Counted from the stretch's first letter, positions 1-6,215 are shown. The stretch: 6,231 nt of DNA from Dehalococcoidia bacterium (GCA_012961565.1 DTZC01000139.1:1-6231); one strand, 5' to 3'. Numbers and translations are program-made. Notes: generated from the letters alone by a model not told the origin.

Positions 1-171
1 CGCCGCGCAGCCAGACAGGCTGGCATAATTGAGCTTGAAGCCCCGCTGCACGTGTCAAACGTCATGCTGCTTTGCAATAAATGCAACAAACCGGTCCGGA
101 TAGGCTTTCGCTTCCTCGCTGACGGGAGAAAGGCACGAATTTGCCGCTCTTGTTACGAGGTTATTGACTAG
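1..171 (+). CDS. rplX: Large ribosomal subunit protein L24 (bL24/uL24), 3' end only
   Basis: Reading frame 1 is open from the window edge to a TAG stop at 169-171, giving the last 56 residues of a protein. The segment [19 protein letters not shown] matches the conserved C-terminal half of bacterial L24, a 23S rRNA-binding protein that initiates assembly of the large subunit. The N-terminal KOW domain lies outside the window. The visible part carries two CxxC pairs (fragment residues 25/28 and 48/51, CNKC and CRSC). These form the zinc-ribbon-like C-terminus seen in many Gram-positive-type L24 proteins and lost in others. It precedes rplE by 14 nt, the canonical spc operon order. The protein ends in VID, typical of the family. 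Identification is firm; zinc binding is inferred from the four cysteines. Confidence 0.93.
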   Translation, partial: RRAARQAGIIELEAPLHVSNVMLLCNKCNKPVRIGFRFLADGRKARICRSCYEVID

Positions 172-173
172 CC

Positions 174-180
174 AAAGGAG
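174..180 (+). promoter_or_regulatory. Shine-Dalgarno site of rplE
   Basis: AAAGGAG lies 5 nt before the rplE ATG at 186, in the short gap after rplX. It is a strong match to the anti-Shine-Dalgarno sequence at good spacing and supports the chosen start. Confidence 0.75.
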
Positions 181-185
181 CGTTA

Positions 186-731
186 ATGGTATCTCGACTC
201 AAAGAAAAATACGAAAAAGAGGTAGTCCCTGAGTTGATGAGCAAGTTTGGGTACCGGAACGCGATGCAGGTGCCGAAACTGAGCAAGATCGTACTGAATA
301 TTGGCTTGGGAGAGGCAATACAGAACCCCAAGGCCTTGGAGGCAGCTGAGAGAGACTTGGCAGCTATCTCTGGGCAACATCCTGTGATAACACGAGCCAA
401 GAAATCTATAGCTGCCTTTAAACTCAGGGCAGGCATGCCTATAGGCATGATGGTGACCCTCCGGGGGAGGCGAATGTACGACTTCTTTGATAAACTAGTA
501 AATGTTGTGCTAGCCCGTATTCGTGATTTCCAGGGGGTGTCCCCAGATTCATTTGATGGCAAGGGCAACTACACTTTGGGAATCAAGGAACAGGTTGTCT
601 TCCCTGAAATCGACTACGATAAGGTGGATAAATTGCGCGGATTAGAAGTGACTATTGTTACTACGGCAACCAATGACGAAGAAGGTAGGAGCTTACTAGA
701 GTCATTAGGTATGCCCTTTAAAAGGAGATGA
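186..731 (+). CDS. rplE: Large ribosomal subunit protein L5 (uL5)
   Basis: L5 belongs to the central protuberance of the 50S subunit, where it binds 5S rRNA with L18 and contacts the P-site tRNA. The 181-residue product has the usual family length (about 180). Recognisable blocks are [17 protein letters not shown] (residues 34-50), the L5 signature region around [19 protein letters not shown] (61-79), [12 protein letters not shown] (83-94), and the C-terminal block from [15 protein letters not shown] (132-146) to the family-typical end GMPFKRR. The ATG at 186 follows a strong AAAGGAG and gives the expected N-terminus. It is 14 nt after rplX and 13 nt before rpsN. In E. coli, S8 represses the spc operon by binding mRNA at the start of this gene. 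I could not recognise an equivalent structure here. Confidence 0.97.
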   Translation: MVSRLKEKYEKEVVPELMSKFGYRNAMQVPKLSKIVLNIGLGEAIQNPKALEAAERDLAAISGQHPVITRAKKSIAAFKLRAGMPIGMMVTLRGRRMYDFFDKLVNVVLARIRDFQGVSPDSFDGKGNYTLGIKEQVVFPEIDYDKVDKLRGLEVTIVTTATNDEEGRSLLESLGMPFKRR

Positions 732-744
732 GGCTTATACAGAA

Positions 745-930
745 ATGGCAAAATTGTCCAAAATTATAAAATCCCAGCGCCCTCCTAAGTACAAGGTACA
801 GCACCGAAATCGATGCCAGCTGTGCGGCAGACCACGTGCCTATATTCGTAAGTTTGGCCTATGCCGTATTTGTTTTCGAAAATTAGCTTTAAGCGGCGCA
901 ATACCTGGGGTGAGGAAATCAAGCTGGTGA
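745..930 (+). CDS. rpsN: Small ribosomal subunit protein S14, zinc-binding short form (uS14, type Z)
   Basis: S14 binds the 3' major (head) domain of 16S rRNA in the 30S subunit. At 61 residues this is the short type Z form, not the roughly 100-residue zinc-free form of E. coli. Two CxxC pairs (Cys24/Cys27 in CQLCG and Cys40/Cys43 in CRIC) provide the expected zinc site. The flanking [26 protein letters not shown] and the tail [11 protein letters not shown] are diagnostic. The ATG at 745 gives the usual MAKLSKI-like start. The ribosome binding site is weak: GAGG at 730-733 is 11 nt upstream, while the better AAAGGAG at 721-727 is 17 nt away, inside the end of rplE. Translation may therefore depend on coupling to rplE. 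Symbols rpsN and rpsZ are both used for this form. Confidence 0.96.
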   Translation: MAKLSKIIKSQRPPKYKVQHRNRCQLCGRPRAYIRKFGLCRICFRKLALSGAIPGVRKSSW

Positions 931-941
931 TACAGAGTGCT

Positions 942-946
942 GGAGG
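942..946 (+). promoter_or_regulatory. Shine-Dalgarno site deciding the rpsH start
   Basis: GGAGG at 942-946 is 9 nt before the ATG at 956 but only 3 nt before the in-frame GTG at 950, and 1 nt before an out-of-frame ATG at 948. Spacing therefore favours 956 as the rpsH start. Confidence 0.65.
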
Positions 947-955
947 TATGTGTCC

Positions 956-1348
956 ATGATTACTGACCCGATTGCTGATATGCTGACTCGAATACGAAAC
1001 GCGGTCATGGCCCACCATGATAGTGTGTTGGTGCCAGCTTCGAGGATTAAACTTTCCATCGCCAAAATCCTCAAAGACGAGGGTTTTATAGCTGACTACA
1101 CTGTCTTAAGAGGCAGACCGCAACGAGTGATTAAAATACTGCTGAAATATACCGATGGACGCCCTGCAATCGTAGGCTTAGAAAGAGTTAGCCGACCGGG
1201 TCTCAGAATGTATGTGGGGCGTCGAGAAATTCCCCGTGTCTACGGTGGCCTTGGTATCGCTATATTGTCTACATCCAAAGGCATCATGACAGGACAGGAG
1301 GCATGGCGCCGAAATCTTGGCGGTGAATTGCTATGCTATATCTGGTAA
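956..1348 (+). CDS. rpsH: Small ribosomal subunit protein S8 (uS8)
   Basis: S8 is a primary binder of the central domain of 16S rRNA and, in E. coli, the translational repressor of the spc operon. The product is 130 residues from ATG 956, close to the usual 130-132. It opens with [16 protein letters not shown], the classic S8 N-terminus. The C-terminal RNA-binding half has [15 protein letters not shown] (residues 98-112) and ends GGELLCYIW, matching the family tail. An in-frame GTG at 950 would add two residues (M-S), but it sits only 3 nt from the GGAGG site, so 956 is preferred; both remain possible. One mild oddity is Trp117 in EAWRR, where most S8 proteins have a basic or small residue (EARR-like). 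The 25-nt gap after rpsN is the longest in the window. Confidence 0.95.
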   Translation: MITDPIADMLTRIRNAVMAHHDSVLVPASRIKLSIAKILKDEGFIADYTVLRGRPQRVIKILLKYTDGRPAIVGLERVSRPGLRMYVGRREIPRVYGGLGIAILSTSKGIMTGQEAWRRNLGGELLCYIW

Positions 1349-1358
1349 TTGGGACTTT

Positions 1359-1368
1359 GGAGAAGGAG
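1359..1368 (+). promoter_or_regulatory. Tandem Shine-Dalgarno motifs before rplF
   Basis: GGAGAAGGAG contains two purine-rich motifs. GGAG at 1359-1362 is 8 nt before the ATG at 1371; AAGGAG at 1363-1368 is only 2 nt away. The upstream copy has the better spacing. Both point to ATG 1371 rather than the in-frame TTG at 1317, which would begin inside rpsH. Confidence 0.6.
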
Positions 1369-1370
1369 TT

Positions 1371-1922
1371 ATGTCGCGGATAGGGTTAAAGCCAATCCCG
1401 GTGCCCGAGGGCGTTAAGGTGACCATCAAGGGCAATGAGGTGACCGTTGAGGGGGGTAAGGGTAAGCTGGTCCGGTCATTCCACCCTGATATGTTGATAA
1501 CACTCGAGGGTGGTACCCTGAAGGTATCACGCCCCAGTGATAACAGAAACCATCGCGCCCTTCATGGTTTAACTCGGGCTCTCCTGGCTAACATGGTAGA
1601 GGGTGTGACCAAAGGTTTCGAAAAGGTCCTGGAGCTGACTGGTGTCGGCTATCGAGCACAGAAGGTCGATTCCAAGCTTTCTCTGCAAGTTGGATTCAGT
1701 CATTCGGTGGATTTTGAACCACTACCTGGAGTGGATATCGTGGTGGAAGGTACAAACCGCATCCGTGTTATTGGTATTGATAAGGAGCTCGTGGGTGAGA
1801 CTGCAGCCCGAATCCGAGCCATACGGCCAGCGGATGCCTACAAAGGTAAAGGAATCAGGTATGCAGGAGAAAGACTGCGTCTCAAACATGGCAAGGCGGG
1901 AAAGGCGGCTTTAAAAGGGTAA
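1371..1922 (+). CDS. rplF: Large ribosomal subunit protein L6 (uL6)
   Basis: L6 sits near the GTPase-associated centre and sarcin-ricin loop of the 50S subunit. The 183-residue product matches the family length (about 175-185) and starts [15 protein letters not shown], the typical L6 N-terminus. It has the two similar halves expected of L6: an N-terminal domain up to about residue 80 and a C-terminal domain with TGVGYRAQ (90-97) and the L6 signature [12 protein letters not shown] (153-164). The end is basic ([13 protein letters not shown]). The frame stays open upstream to a TTG at 1317, but those 18 extra codons overlap rpsH and have no family counterpart, so ATG 1371 is used. It lies 22 nt after rpsH and 7 nt before the preferred rplR start. 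Confidence 0.97.
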   Translation: MSRIGLKPIPVPEGVKVTIKGNEVTVEGGKGKLVRSFHPDMLITLEGGTLKVSRPSDNRNHRALHGLTRALLANMVEGVTKGFEKVLELTGVGYRAQKVDSKLSLQVGFSHSVDFEPLPGVDIVVEGTNRIRVIGIDKELVGETAARIRAIRPADAYKGKGIRYAGERLRLKHGKAGKAALKG

Positions 1923-1929
1923 GATATTG

Positions 1930-2295
1930 ATGGCCAGAGTAGATGCAAGAATAGCCCGTAAGCGTCGTCACGCGCGAGTCAGAATCAGACTAAGTGGTAC
2001 AGCAGCCAGGCCAAGGCTTAGTGTTTTCCGCAGTCTCAAGTATATCTACGCCCAAATTATAAATGATGAGGCTGGTCACACTCTAGCCTCAGCTAGCAGC
2101 CTCGACCCCGAAATCAGGGATAAGGTATCTGGGATGAAAAAGACAGAAAGCGCTGAGCTGGTGGGCTCCCTGATAGCCCAACGTGCCCTGAGCAAAGGAA
2201 TCAAGCAAGTTGCCTTCGATAGGGGCGGTTACAAGTATCACGGTAGAGTGAAGGCGCTGGCTGAAGCTGCCAGAAAAGCTGGACTAGACTTCTGA
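1930..2295 (+). CDS. rplR: Large ribosomal subunit protein L18 (uL18)
   Basis: L18 binds 5S rRNA with L5 and anchors it in the central protuberance. The 121-residue product has the usual length. It shows the basic N-terminal arm ([17 protein letters not shown], residues 7-23), then [20 protein letters not shown] (27-46), and the C-terminal block [21 protein letters not shown] (95-115), close to the family's FDRGGYxYHGRV core. The tail GLDF is also typical. ATG 1930 is preferred; a TTG directly before it (1927) would add one Met. The ribosome binding site is modest: AGGG at 1916-1919, overlapping the end of rplF, is 10 nt from the ATG. This short spacing after rplF suggests coupled translation. 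Confidence 0.96.
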   Translation: MARVDARIARKRRHARVRIRLSGTAARPRLSVFRSLKYIYAQIINDEAGHTLASASSLDPEIRDKVSGMKKTESAELVGSLIAQRALSKGIKQVAFDRGGYKYHGRVKALAEAARKAGLDF

Positions 2296-2305
2296 GGTTG
2301 ACTAA

Positions 2306-2848
2306 ATGAAACCAGTTACAAAACTTATCGGCGAGAAAACTAAAATTGATGCTAGCGAGTTAGAACTAACCGAAAAGCTGGTAGCACTTAATCGGGTAAC
2401 TAAGGTCGTCAAAGGGGGAAAGAAGCTACACTTTAGAGCTCTAGTAGTGGTTGGTGATGGCAACGGACATGTGGGAGCTGGTCTGGGTAAAGCCAGGGAG
2501 GTGCCAGAGGCTATTCGCAAGGCTGGTGTTGCAGCAAGAAAGGAGTTAATCAAGGTCCAGATGTCAGGTACCACAATACCACACGAGATGCTAGCCAAGT
2601 TTGGGGCAGCCAAAGTATTGCTTAAACCGGCAGTGCCTGGAACCGGTGTGATTGCAGGTGGCAGTGTCCGCTCTGTGCTTGAAGCTGCGGGAGTTAAGGA
2701 CGTGCTCACTAAGTCCCTGGGCAGCTCCAACCCTATTAACACAGTCAGGGCTACATTGTTAGCGCTGGCTAATCTCAGGAATCCTGAAGAGGCTGTAGCC
2801 AAGCGTAAGGCAGAACCTGAGGTTCAGGAGATTGATACAGGTGGCTAA
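2306..2848 (+). CDS. rpsE: Small ribosomal subunit protein S5 (uS5)
   Basis: S5 lies at the mRNA entry side of the 30S subunit and affects decoding accuracy and mRNA unwinding. The 180-residue product contains the N-terminal double-stranded-RNA-binding-like domain with [20 protein letters not shown] (residues 28-47), the loop region where spectinomycin resistance mutations map in other bacteria, and the S5 signature [20 protein letters not shown] (50-69). The C-terminal domain has [20 protein letters not shown] (107-126) and [13 protein letters not shown] (139-151). The last 20 residues are charged and variable, as usual. The ATG at 2306 follows GAGG (2294-2297) with an 8-nt spacing; this site spans the rplR stop codon. 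The 3' end overlaps rpmD by 8 nt. Confidence 0.97.
   Translation: MKPVTKLIGEKTKIDASELELTEKLVALNRVTKVVKGGKKLHFRALVVVGDGNGHVGAGLGKAREVPEAIRKAGVAARKELIKVQMSGTTIPHEMLAKFGAAKVLLKPAVPGTGVIAGGSVRSVLEAAGVKDVLTKSLGSSNPINTVRATLLALANLRNPEEAVAKRKAEPEVQEIDTGG
2827..2830 (+). promoter_or_regulatory. Shine-Dalgarno site deciding the rpmD GTG start
   Basis: GGAG at 2827-2830, inside the end of rpsE, is 10 nt before the GTG at 2841 but only 1 nt before the in-frame TTG at 2832. This favours GTG 2841. Confidence 0.55.
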
Positions 2849-3035
2849 ATTACGTGTCACGTGGGTGAAGAGTGCTATTGGTTACGCCAAAGACCAGAGG
2901 AGGACTCTGAAAGCTCTAGGTTTTCATCGGTTGTATGAGACAGTGGAGCACAAAGATTCACCATCAGTTAGAGGCATGATTAGTAAGGTCAGCCATTTGG
3001 TCAAAATAGAAGTGGTCAATGATGGAACAGCATGA
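2841..3035 (+). CDS. rpmD: Large ribosomal subunit protein L30 (uL30)
   Basis: L30 is a small 50S protein bound to 23S rRNA. The 64-residue product is near the usual 60 or so. It starts [20 protein letters not shown] and continues with the conserved [20 protein letters not shown] (residues 20-39), then [18 protein letters not shown], a close match to the family's C-terminal half. I choose GTG 2841 over the in-frame TTG at 2832: the protein then begins where L30 normally begins, and GGAG lies 10 nt upstream. The gene overlaps the end of rpsE by 8 nt and the start of rplO by up to 17 nt, so it is probably translated by coupling at both ends. The tail NDGTA is short and unconserved. Confidence 0.93.
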   Translation: MAKLRVTWVKSAIGYAKDQRRTLKALGFHRLYETVEHKDSPSVRGMISKVSHLVKIEVVNDGTA

Positions 3036-3465
3036 GCTGAAGCCTCCAGTAGGTGCAAGACGTAAAAGAAAACGCGTCGGGCGGGGTGATGGTAGCGGAC
3101 ATGGCACTTACTCCGGGCGGGGCTGCAAGGGACAAAAGGCACGCTCCGGTGGGGGGGTACGTCTTGGCTTCGAGGGAGGGCAACTGCCGCTCATCAAGCG
3201 CTTGCCACGAAAAAGGGGATTCGTAAATATCTTTCGAACCGAATACAACGTAGTTAACGTAGGTGAACTCAATGTATTCCCCCCAAACGCTGATGTTACT
3301 CCAAAGGAACTCTTTGAAAAGGGGCTAATCAAATCTCTTAAACAGCCGGTCAAAATTCTGGGAGAAGGTGAGATTGACCGCCCGCTTACAATAAGAGCTA
3401 ACAAATTCTCTGCCTCTGCGGAAAAGAAAATCATAGCTGCTGGTGGCAGCGTGGAGGGTATCTGA
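3019..3465 (+). CDS. rplO: Large ribosomal subunit protein L15 (uL15)
   Basis: L15 is a late-assembly 50S protein whose long N-terminal extension threads into 23S rRNA. The 148-residue product is family length. The N-terminus is Gly/Arg/Lys-rich (residues 13-50), including [18 protein letters not shown] (18-35), [20 protein letters not shown] (36-55) and LPRKRGF (62-68). The globular C-terminal domain ends in [20 protein letters not shown], containing the L15 signature region. Two adjacent ATGs (3019, 3022) are both plausible; the second gives MEQHELKPP, matching the family's short lead-in. No strong ribosome binding site is present, only a weak AGAAG at 3008-3012. The start overlaps rpmD by 17 nt (14 nt if 3022), pointing to translational coupling. 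A run of seven G at 3151-3157 keeps the correct frame. Confidence 0.96.
   Translation: MMEQHELKPPVGARRKRKRVGRGDGSGHGTYSGRGCKGQKARSGGGVRLGFEGGQLPLIKRLPRKRGFVNIFRTEYNVVNVGELNVFPPNADVTPKELFEKGLIKSLKQPVKILGEGEIDRPLTIRANKFSASAEKKIIAAGGSVEGI
3453..3457 (+). promoter_or_regulatory. Shine-Dalgarno site deciding the secY start
   Basis: GGAGG within the last codons of rplO lies 9 nt before ATG 3467 and 15 nt before ATG 3473. This supports 3467 as the secY start and argues against the longer frame beginning at TTG 3443, which would start upstream of this site. Confidence 0.7.
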
Positions 3466-3466
3466 A

Positions 3467-4783
3467 ATGCAGATGGCTGGAGGAAGACCACGTCTTATCC
3501 AGGCATTACTGGATGCCTTTTCGCTACCGGACTTGAGGCGTCGGCTCCTGTTTACCATAGGCATGCTGGTAGTTTTCCGGCTGATAGCTCACGTCCCCCT
3601 GCCTGGAGTCGACCTTGAGGCACTTCGTGAGCTGTTTGAGAGAAACCAGCTACTAGGAATGCTCGACCTGTTCAGCGGCGGAGCTATGAGGAACTTCAGC
3701 GTGGCAGCTATGGGGGTTTATCCCTACATAACTGCATCCATCGTAATGCAACTACTGGTTCCTGTTGTCCCCCAGCTTAGAGCTCTATCGCAGGAAGGAG
3801 AGGCCGGGAGACGCCGCATTAATCAGTTCACTCACTGGCTAACCGTACCTTTAGCTGCACTTCAAGGCTATGCACAGCTAACGCTCATGCGCAGTCAGGG
3901 TGTTATCGGTCAAACTGCTGCCTTGCCCACCCTGGCTATAATAATCTCGCTGGCTGCAGGGACTATGTTTCTGGTCTGGCTTGGCGAACTGATTACAGAG
4001 CGCGGTATTGGAAACGGCATCTCGATAATAATCTTCGGCGGCATTGTTGCTGGCTTGCCAGAAATGATTGGGCGGGGGCTTATAGCCAAGGAAAATGTGG
4101 TCGGTTTGGCTGCTTTCGTCGCTCTGGCTCTGGCTACCGTGGCGTTTATTGTCATATTCACTGAAGGTCATCGCCGAATTCCAGTTCAATATGCCAGAAC
4201 AGCATTCCGTGGTGCCCGCATGTATCGCCAGACAGGTTCAACATACATTCCGCTCCGAGTAAACACTGCGGGCATGATACCACTCATTTTCGCCATTTCA
4301 CTGCTGATTTTTCCAGCAACAATAGCCAGCTACTTCGCCAGCCCGCCAGGTCAGGAGCCGAATTTCGCCAATACTCTTATGGAATGGTTCAACCCTAATG
4401 CCCCGCTCCCCGAGGGACTGTTCTACTGGGGAGCTTATTTCTTGATGGTGGTCGCCTTCGCCTTTTTCTACACCATGGTGATATTCGAGCAGATGGACAT
4501 AGCACGAACCTTGCAACGGCAAGGAGGCTTCATCCCCGGTGTTCGTCCAGGAAAGCCTACGACTGACTATCTAAACAGAGTTATCAACCGCATTACCTGG
4601 GGAGGAGCTCTTTTCCTAGCCCTAGTTGCCGTGAGTCCATTCATGATTCGCGAAGTAACTGATGTAGCCGTGCTCACTCTGTCAAGTACGGGTATACTCA
4701 TCGTTGTTGGTGTAGCTTTGGACACCATGAAGCAAATAGAGGCCCAGTTGACAATGCGGCGCTATGAGGGCTTCTTAAAGTAG
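3467..4783 (+). CDS. secY: Preprotein translocase channel subunit SecY
   Basis: SecY forms the protein-conducting channel of the inner membrane, working with SecE, SecG and the motor SecA or with ribosomes. The 438-residue product has normal length and about ten hydrophobic segments, near residues 26-46, 77-100, 121-140, 154-172, 182-202, 212-233, 267-290, 318-339, 376-396 and 399-419. Both family signatures are present: GVYPYITASIVMQLL (83-97) and LGELITERGIGNGISIIIF (172-190). The plug region is LDLFSGGAMRNFSV (66-79). Cytoplasmic loops carry the basic segments expected: GRRRINQ, HRRIPVQYARTAFRGARM (235-252) and RQGGFIPGVRPGKPT (351-365). The C-terminus RRYEGFLK is typical. ATG 3467 is chosen from the GGAGG 9 nt upstream, only 1 nt after the rplO stop. 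Placement between rplO and adk is the standard spc arrangement. Confidence 0.97.
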   Translation: MQMAGGRPRLIQALLDAFSLPDLRRRLLFTIGMLVVFRLIAHVPLPGVDLEALRELFERNQLLGMLDLFSGGAMRNFSVAAMGVYPYITASIVMQLLVPVVPQLRALSQEGEAGRRRINQFTHWLTVPLAALQGYAQLTLMRSQGVIGQTAALPTLAIIISLAAGTMFLVWLGELITERGIGNGISIIIFGGIVAGLPEMIGRGLIAKENVVGLAAFVALALATVAFIVIFTEGHRRIPVQYARTAFRGARMYRQTGSTYIPLRVNTAGMIPLIFAISLLIFPATIASYFASPPGQEPNFANTLMEWFNPNAPLPEGLFYWGAYFLMVVAFAFFYTMVIFEQMDIARTLQRQGGFIPGVRPGKPTTDYLNRVINRITWGGALFLALVAVSPFMIREVTDVAVLTLSSTGILIVVGVALDTMKQIEAQLTMRRYEGFLK

Positions 4784-4784
4784 A

Positions 4785-4790
4785 GGGAGG
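4785..4790 (+). promoter_or_regulatory. Shine-Dalgarno site for the adk TTG start
   Basis: GGGAGG in the 16-nt secY-adk gap lies 9 nt before TTG 4800. An in-frame TAG at 4797-4799 rules out any start further upstream, so this strong site appears to serve the TTG. Confidence 0.75.
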
Positions 4791-4799
4791 CAGGTTTAG

Positions 4800-5462
4800 T
4801 TGTTTCTGGTTTTTCTTGGTGCTCCCGGGGCTGGCAAAGGAACTCAGGCGGCTATCATTTCCCAAAAGCTAGGGCTAGCCCATATAGCTTCTGGTGACCT
4901 TTTCCGTGAGGCTGTAGCCAAAGGAGCCGAACTGGGAAAGACAGTCAAGGCTTATATGGACAAAGGCGTTTTGGTGCCAGACAAGGTCACGATACAACTA
5001 GTATCCGAGCGGCTCAATGAACCCGACTGTAAATCGGGGTGCATTTTTGATGGCTTTCCTCGAACCATTGAGCAGGCAAAGGCACTAGATGAGATGCTGG
5101 CTAGTCGAAATGCAGCCATTGACAAAGCAGTCTACATTAAGGTTCCCCAGAAGGAACTGCTGAAACGTCTAGGCGGACGCTGGATATGCCGTGTTTGTCA
5201 GACCCCCTACCACGAAATAACTTCCCCACCCAAGGTTCCCGGAAAATGTGACAAATGTGGTGGCAAATTATACCAACGCTCTGATGATACAGAGGAGACA
5301 ATAAAAGAGCGTCTCAGAGTCTACTTTGAGCAGACTACACCACTGCTCGATTATTACAAGGCAGCGGACAAGCTTGTTACCGTGAATGGTGAACTTGGAA
5401 TTGAGGAGGTAGCCGAAGAAATAATCAGCGGGCTCAGGCTTAAATCGGTAGAACCCAAATGA
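4800..5462 (+). CDS. adk: Adenylate kinase, long form with four-cysteine (zinc) lid
   Basis: Adenylate kinase interconverts ATP + AMP and 2 ADP in the cytoplasm. The 220-residue protein starts MFLVFLGAPGAGKGTQ; the P-loop GAPGAGKGT is residues 7-15. The AMP-binding region includes SGDLFR (31-36) and the family signature FDGFPRTIEQA (83-93). The lid insert, about residues 127-165, makes this the long bacterial form. It carries Cys130, Cys133, Cys150 and Cys153 in two CxxC pairs, the zinc-stabilised lid found in Gram-positive and some other lineages. Arg127 and Arg160 flank it, and RLRVYFEQTTPLLDYY (171-186) follows. The start must be TTG 4800: a stop codon immediately precedes it, a good GGGAGG lies 9 nt upstream, and the P-loop falls at the usual distance. 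The end overlaps map by ATGA. Confidence 0.96.
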   Translation: MFLVFLGAPGAGKGTQAAIISQKLGLAHIASGDLFREAVAKGAELGKTVKAYMDKGVLVPDKVTIQLVSERLNEPDCKSGCIFDGFPRTIEQAKALDEMLASRNAAIDKAVYIKVPQKELLKRLGGRWICRVCQTPYHEITSPPKVPGKCDKCGGKLYQRSDDTEETIKERLRVYFEQTTPLLDYYKAADKLVTVNGELGIEEVAEEIISGLRLKSVEPK

Positions 5463-6205
5463 TGGTGCTTAAATCTCCCCACGAAGTGGCTATCATGCGA
5501 CAAGCCGGGAGAATCGTAGCAGCTATTCTAGAAAGGTTAAGAGCCGAAATACGACCGGGCACAAAAACACGCCAGTTGGACTTGGTAGCGATGACAGAAT
5601 TGCAAAAATACCGCGCTAAGGCTTCCTTCAAAGGCTATCGAGGCTTCCCAGCACATCTCTGTGTTTCAGTAAATGACGAAATTGTCCACGGTATTCCCGG
5701 AGAGCGGTACCTAAATGAAGGGGATATAGTATCACTGGACTTTGGCGCAATCGTTAACGGCTTTCATGGTGACGCAGCGATAACAGTCGGAGTGGGTGAA
5801 ATCAGTTCTAAAACTCAGGAACTTTTAGCAGTTACCGAGGCTGCCTTGATGGTTGGAATACAGGCAGCACGTAACGGCAACCACATAGGGGACATCTCAG
5901 CAGCTATACAGAACTATGTTGAAGCGAGAGGGTTTGCCATAGTCCGCGAGTATTCGGGGCACGGAGTCGGCAGGGATTTGCACGAAGACCCCTTGGTCCC
6001 CAACTTTGGCTCGCCGGGCGAGGGTCCGCTGTTGCAGAAGGGTATGACTCTGGCTATAGAGCCGATGGTGACCGCCGGCGACTGGCGGACACGCCTGGGC
6101 GAGAATAGATGGACAGTGCGCACTGCAGACGGCAGCCTGTCTGCTCACTTTGAGCATACTATAGCCATCAGCGAAGATGAACCGGAGATACTAACTCTAC
6201 TATAA
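5459..6205 (+). CDS. map: Methionine aminopeptidase, type I
   Basis: This enzyme removes the initiator Met from nascent proteins with small second residues, after deformylation. The 248-residue product is the simple type Ia length, without an N-terminal zinc-finger extension. The five metal ligands of the pita-bread fold are all visible: Asp94 (SLDFG), Asp105 (GDAAIT), His168 (GHGVG), Glu201 (AIEPM) and Glu232 (HFEHT). His77 (IVHGIP) and His175 (LHEDP) match the substrate-contacting histidines. CVSVNDEIVHGIPG (68-81) is a family hallmark. ATG 5459 aligns MMVLKSPHEV with the typical MIxxKTPxEI start; an adjacent ATG at 5462 would remove one residue. The start overlaps the adk stop as ATGA. I see no good ribosome binding site, so re-initiation after adk is likely. 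Confidence 0.97.
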   Translation: MMVLKSPHEVAIMRQAGRIVAAILERLRAEIRPGTKTRQLDLVAMTELQKYRAKASFKGYRGFPAHLCVSVNDEIVHGIPGERYLNEGDIVSLDFGAIVNGFHGDAAITVGVGEISSKTQELLAVTEAALMVGIQAARNGNHIGDISAAIQNYVEARGFAIVREYSGHGVGRDLHEDPLVPNFGSPGEGPLLQKGMTLAIEPMVTAGDWRTRLGENRWTVRTADGSLSAHFEHTIAISEDEPEILTLL

Positions 6206-6208
6206 TAT

Positions 6209-6215
6209 AGGTGAT
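6209..6215 (+). promoter_or_regulatory. Shine-Dalgarno-like site before infA
   Basis: AGGTGAT directly abuts the ATG at 6216. It is complementary to the inner part of the anti-Shine-Dalgarno (AUCACCU), so pairing is possible despite the short distance. It supports a real start in the last bases of the window. Confidence 0.5.

Noticed and set aside
160..200. Possible S8-binding mRNA structure at the rplX-rplE junction, by analogy with E. coli
   Set aside because: I could not find a convincing stem resembling the 16S rRNA helix bound by S8; only short chance pairings are visible. Folding and covariation in relatives would be needed to revive it.
161..568. 135-codon open frame on the - strand opposite rplE
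   Set aside because: It is antisense to a clearly conserved L5 gene, has no recognisable domain, and looks like a compositional shadow.
728..769. ATG directly after AAAGGAG at the end of rplE
   Set aside because: Spacing to the purine motif is zero, the frame is out of phase with rpsN and ends after 13 codons; no evidence of a gene.
1642..1914. 90-codon + strand frame inside rplF
   Set aside because: It is fully embedded in the L6 gene in another frame, with no family resemblance; L6 explains the region.
2302..2802. 166-codon open frame on the - strand opposite rpsE
   Set aside because: It covers most of the S5 gene in antisense; the Ala/Ser/Leu/Pro-rich translation is what reverse-complemented r-protein codons give.
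2852..2862. Perfect 11-nt palindrome ACGTG-T-CACGT just inside rpmD
   Set aside because: A one-base centre cannot form a full hairpin, it encodes conserved L30 residues, and a lone operator inside an operon gene has no support.
5022..5048. Terminator-like CCCGA/TCGGG stem followed by TTTTT inside adk
   Set aside because: The stem is only 5 bp with a 7-nt loop, the T run starts 5 nt after the stem arm, and it sits mid-gene within conserved Adk codons.
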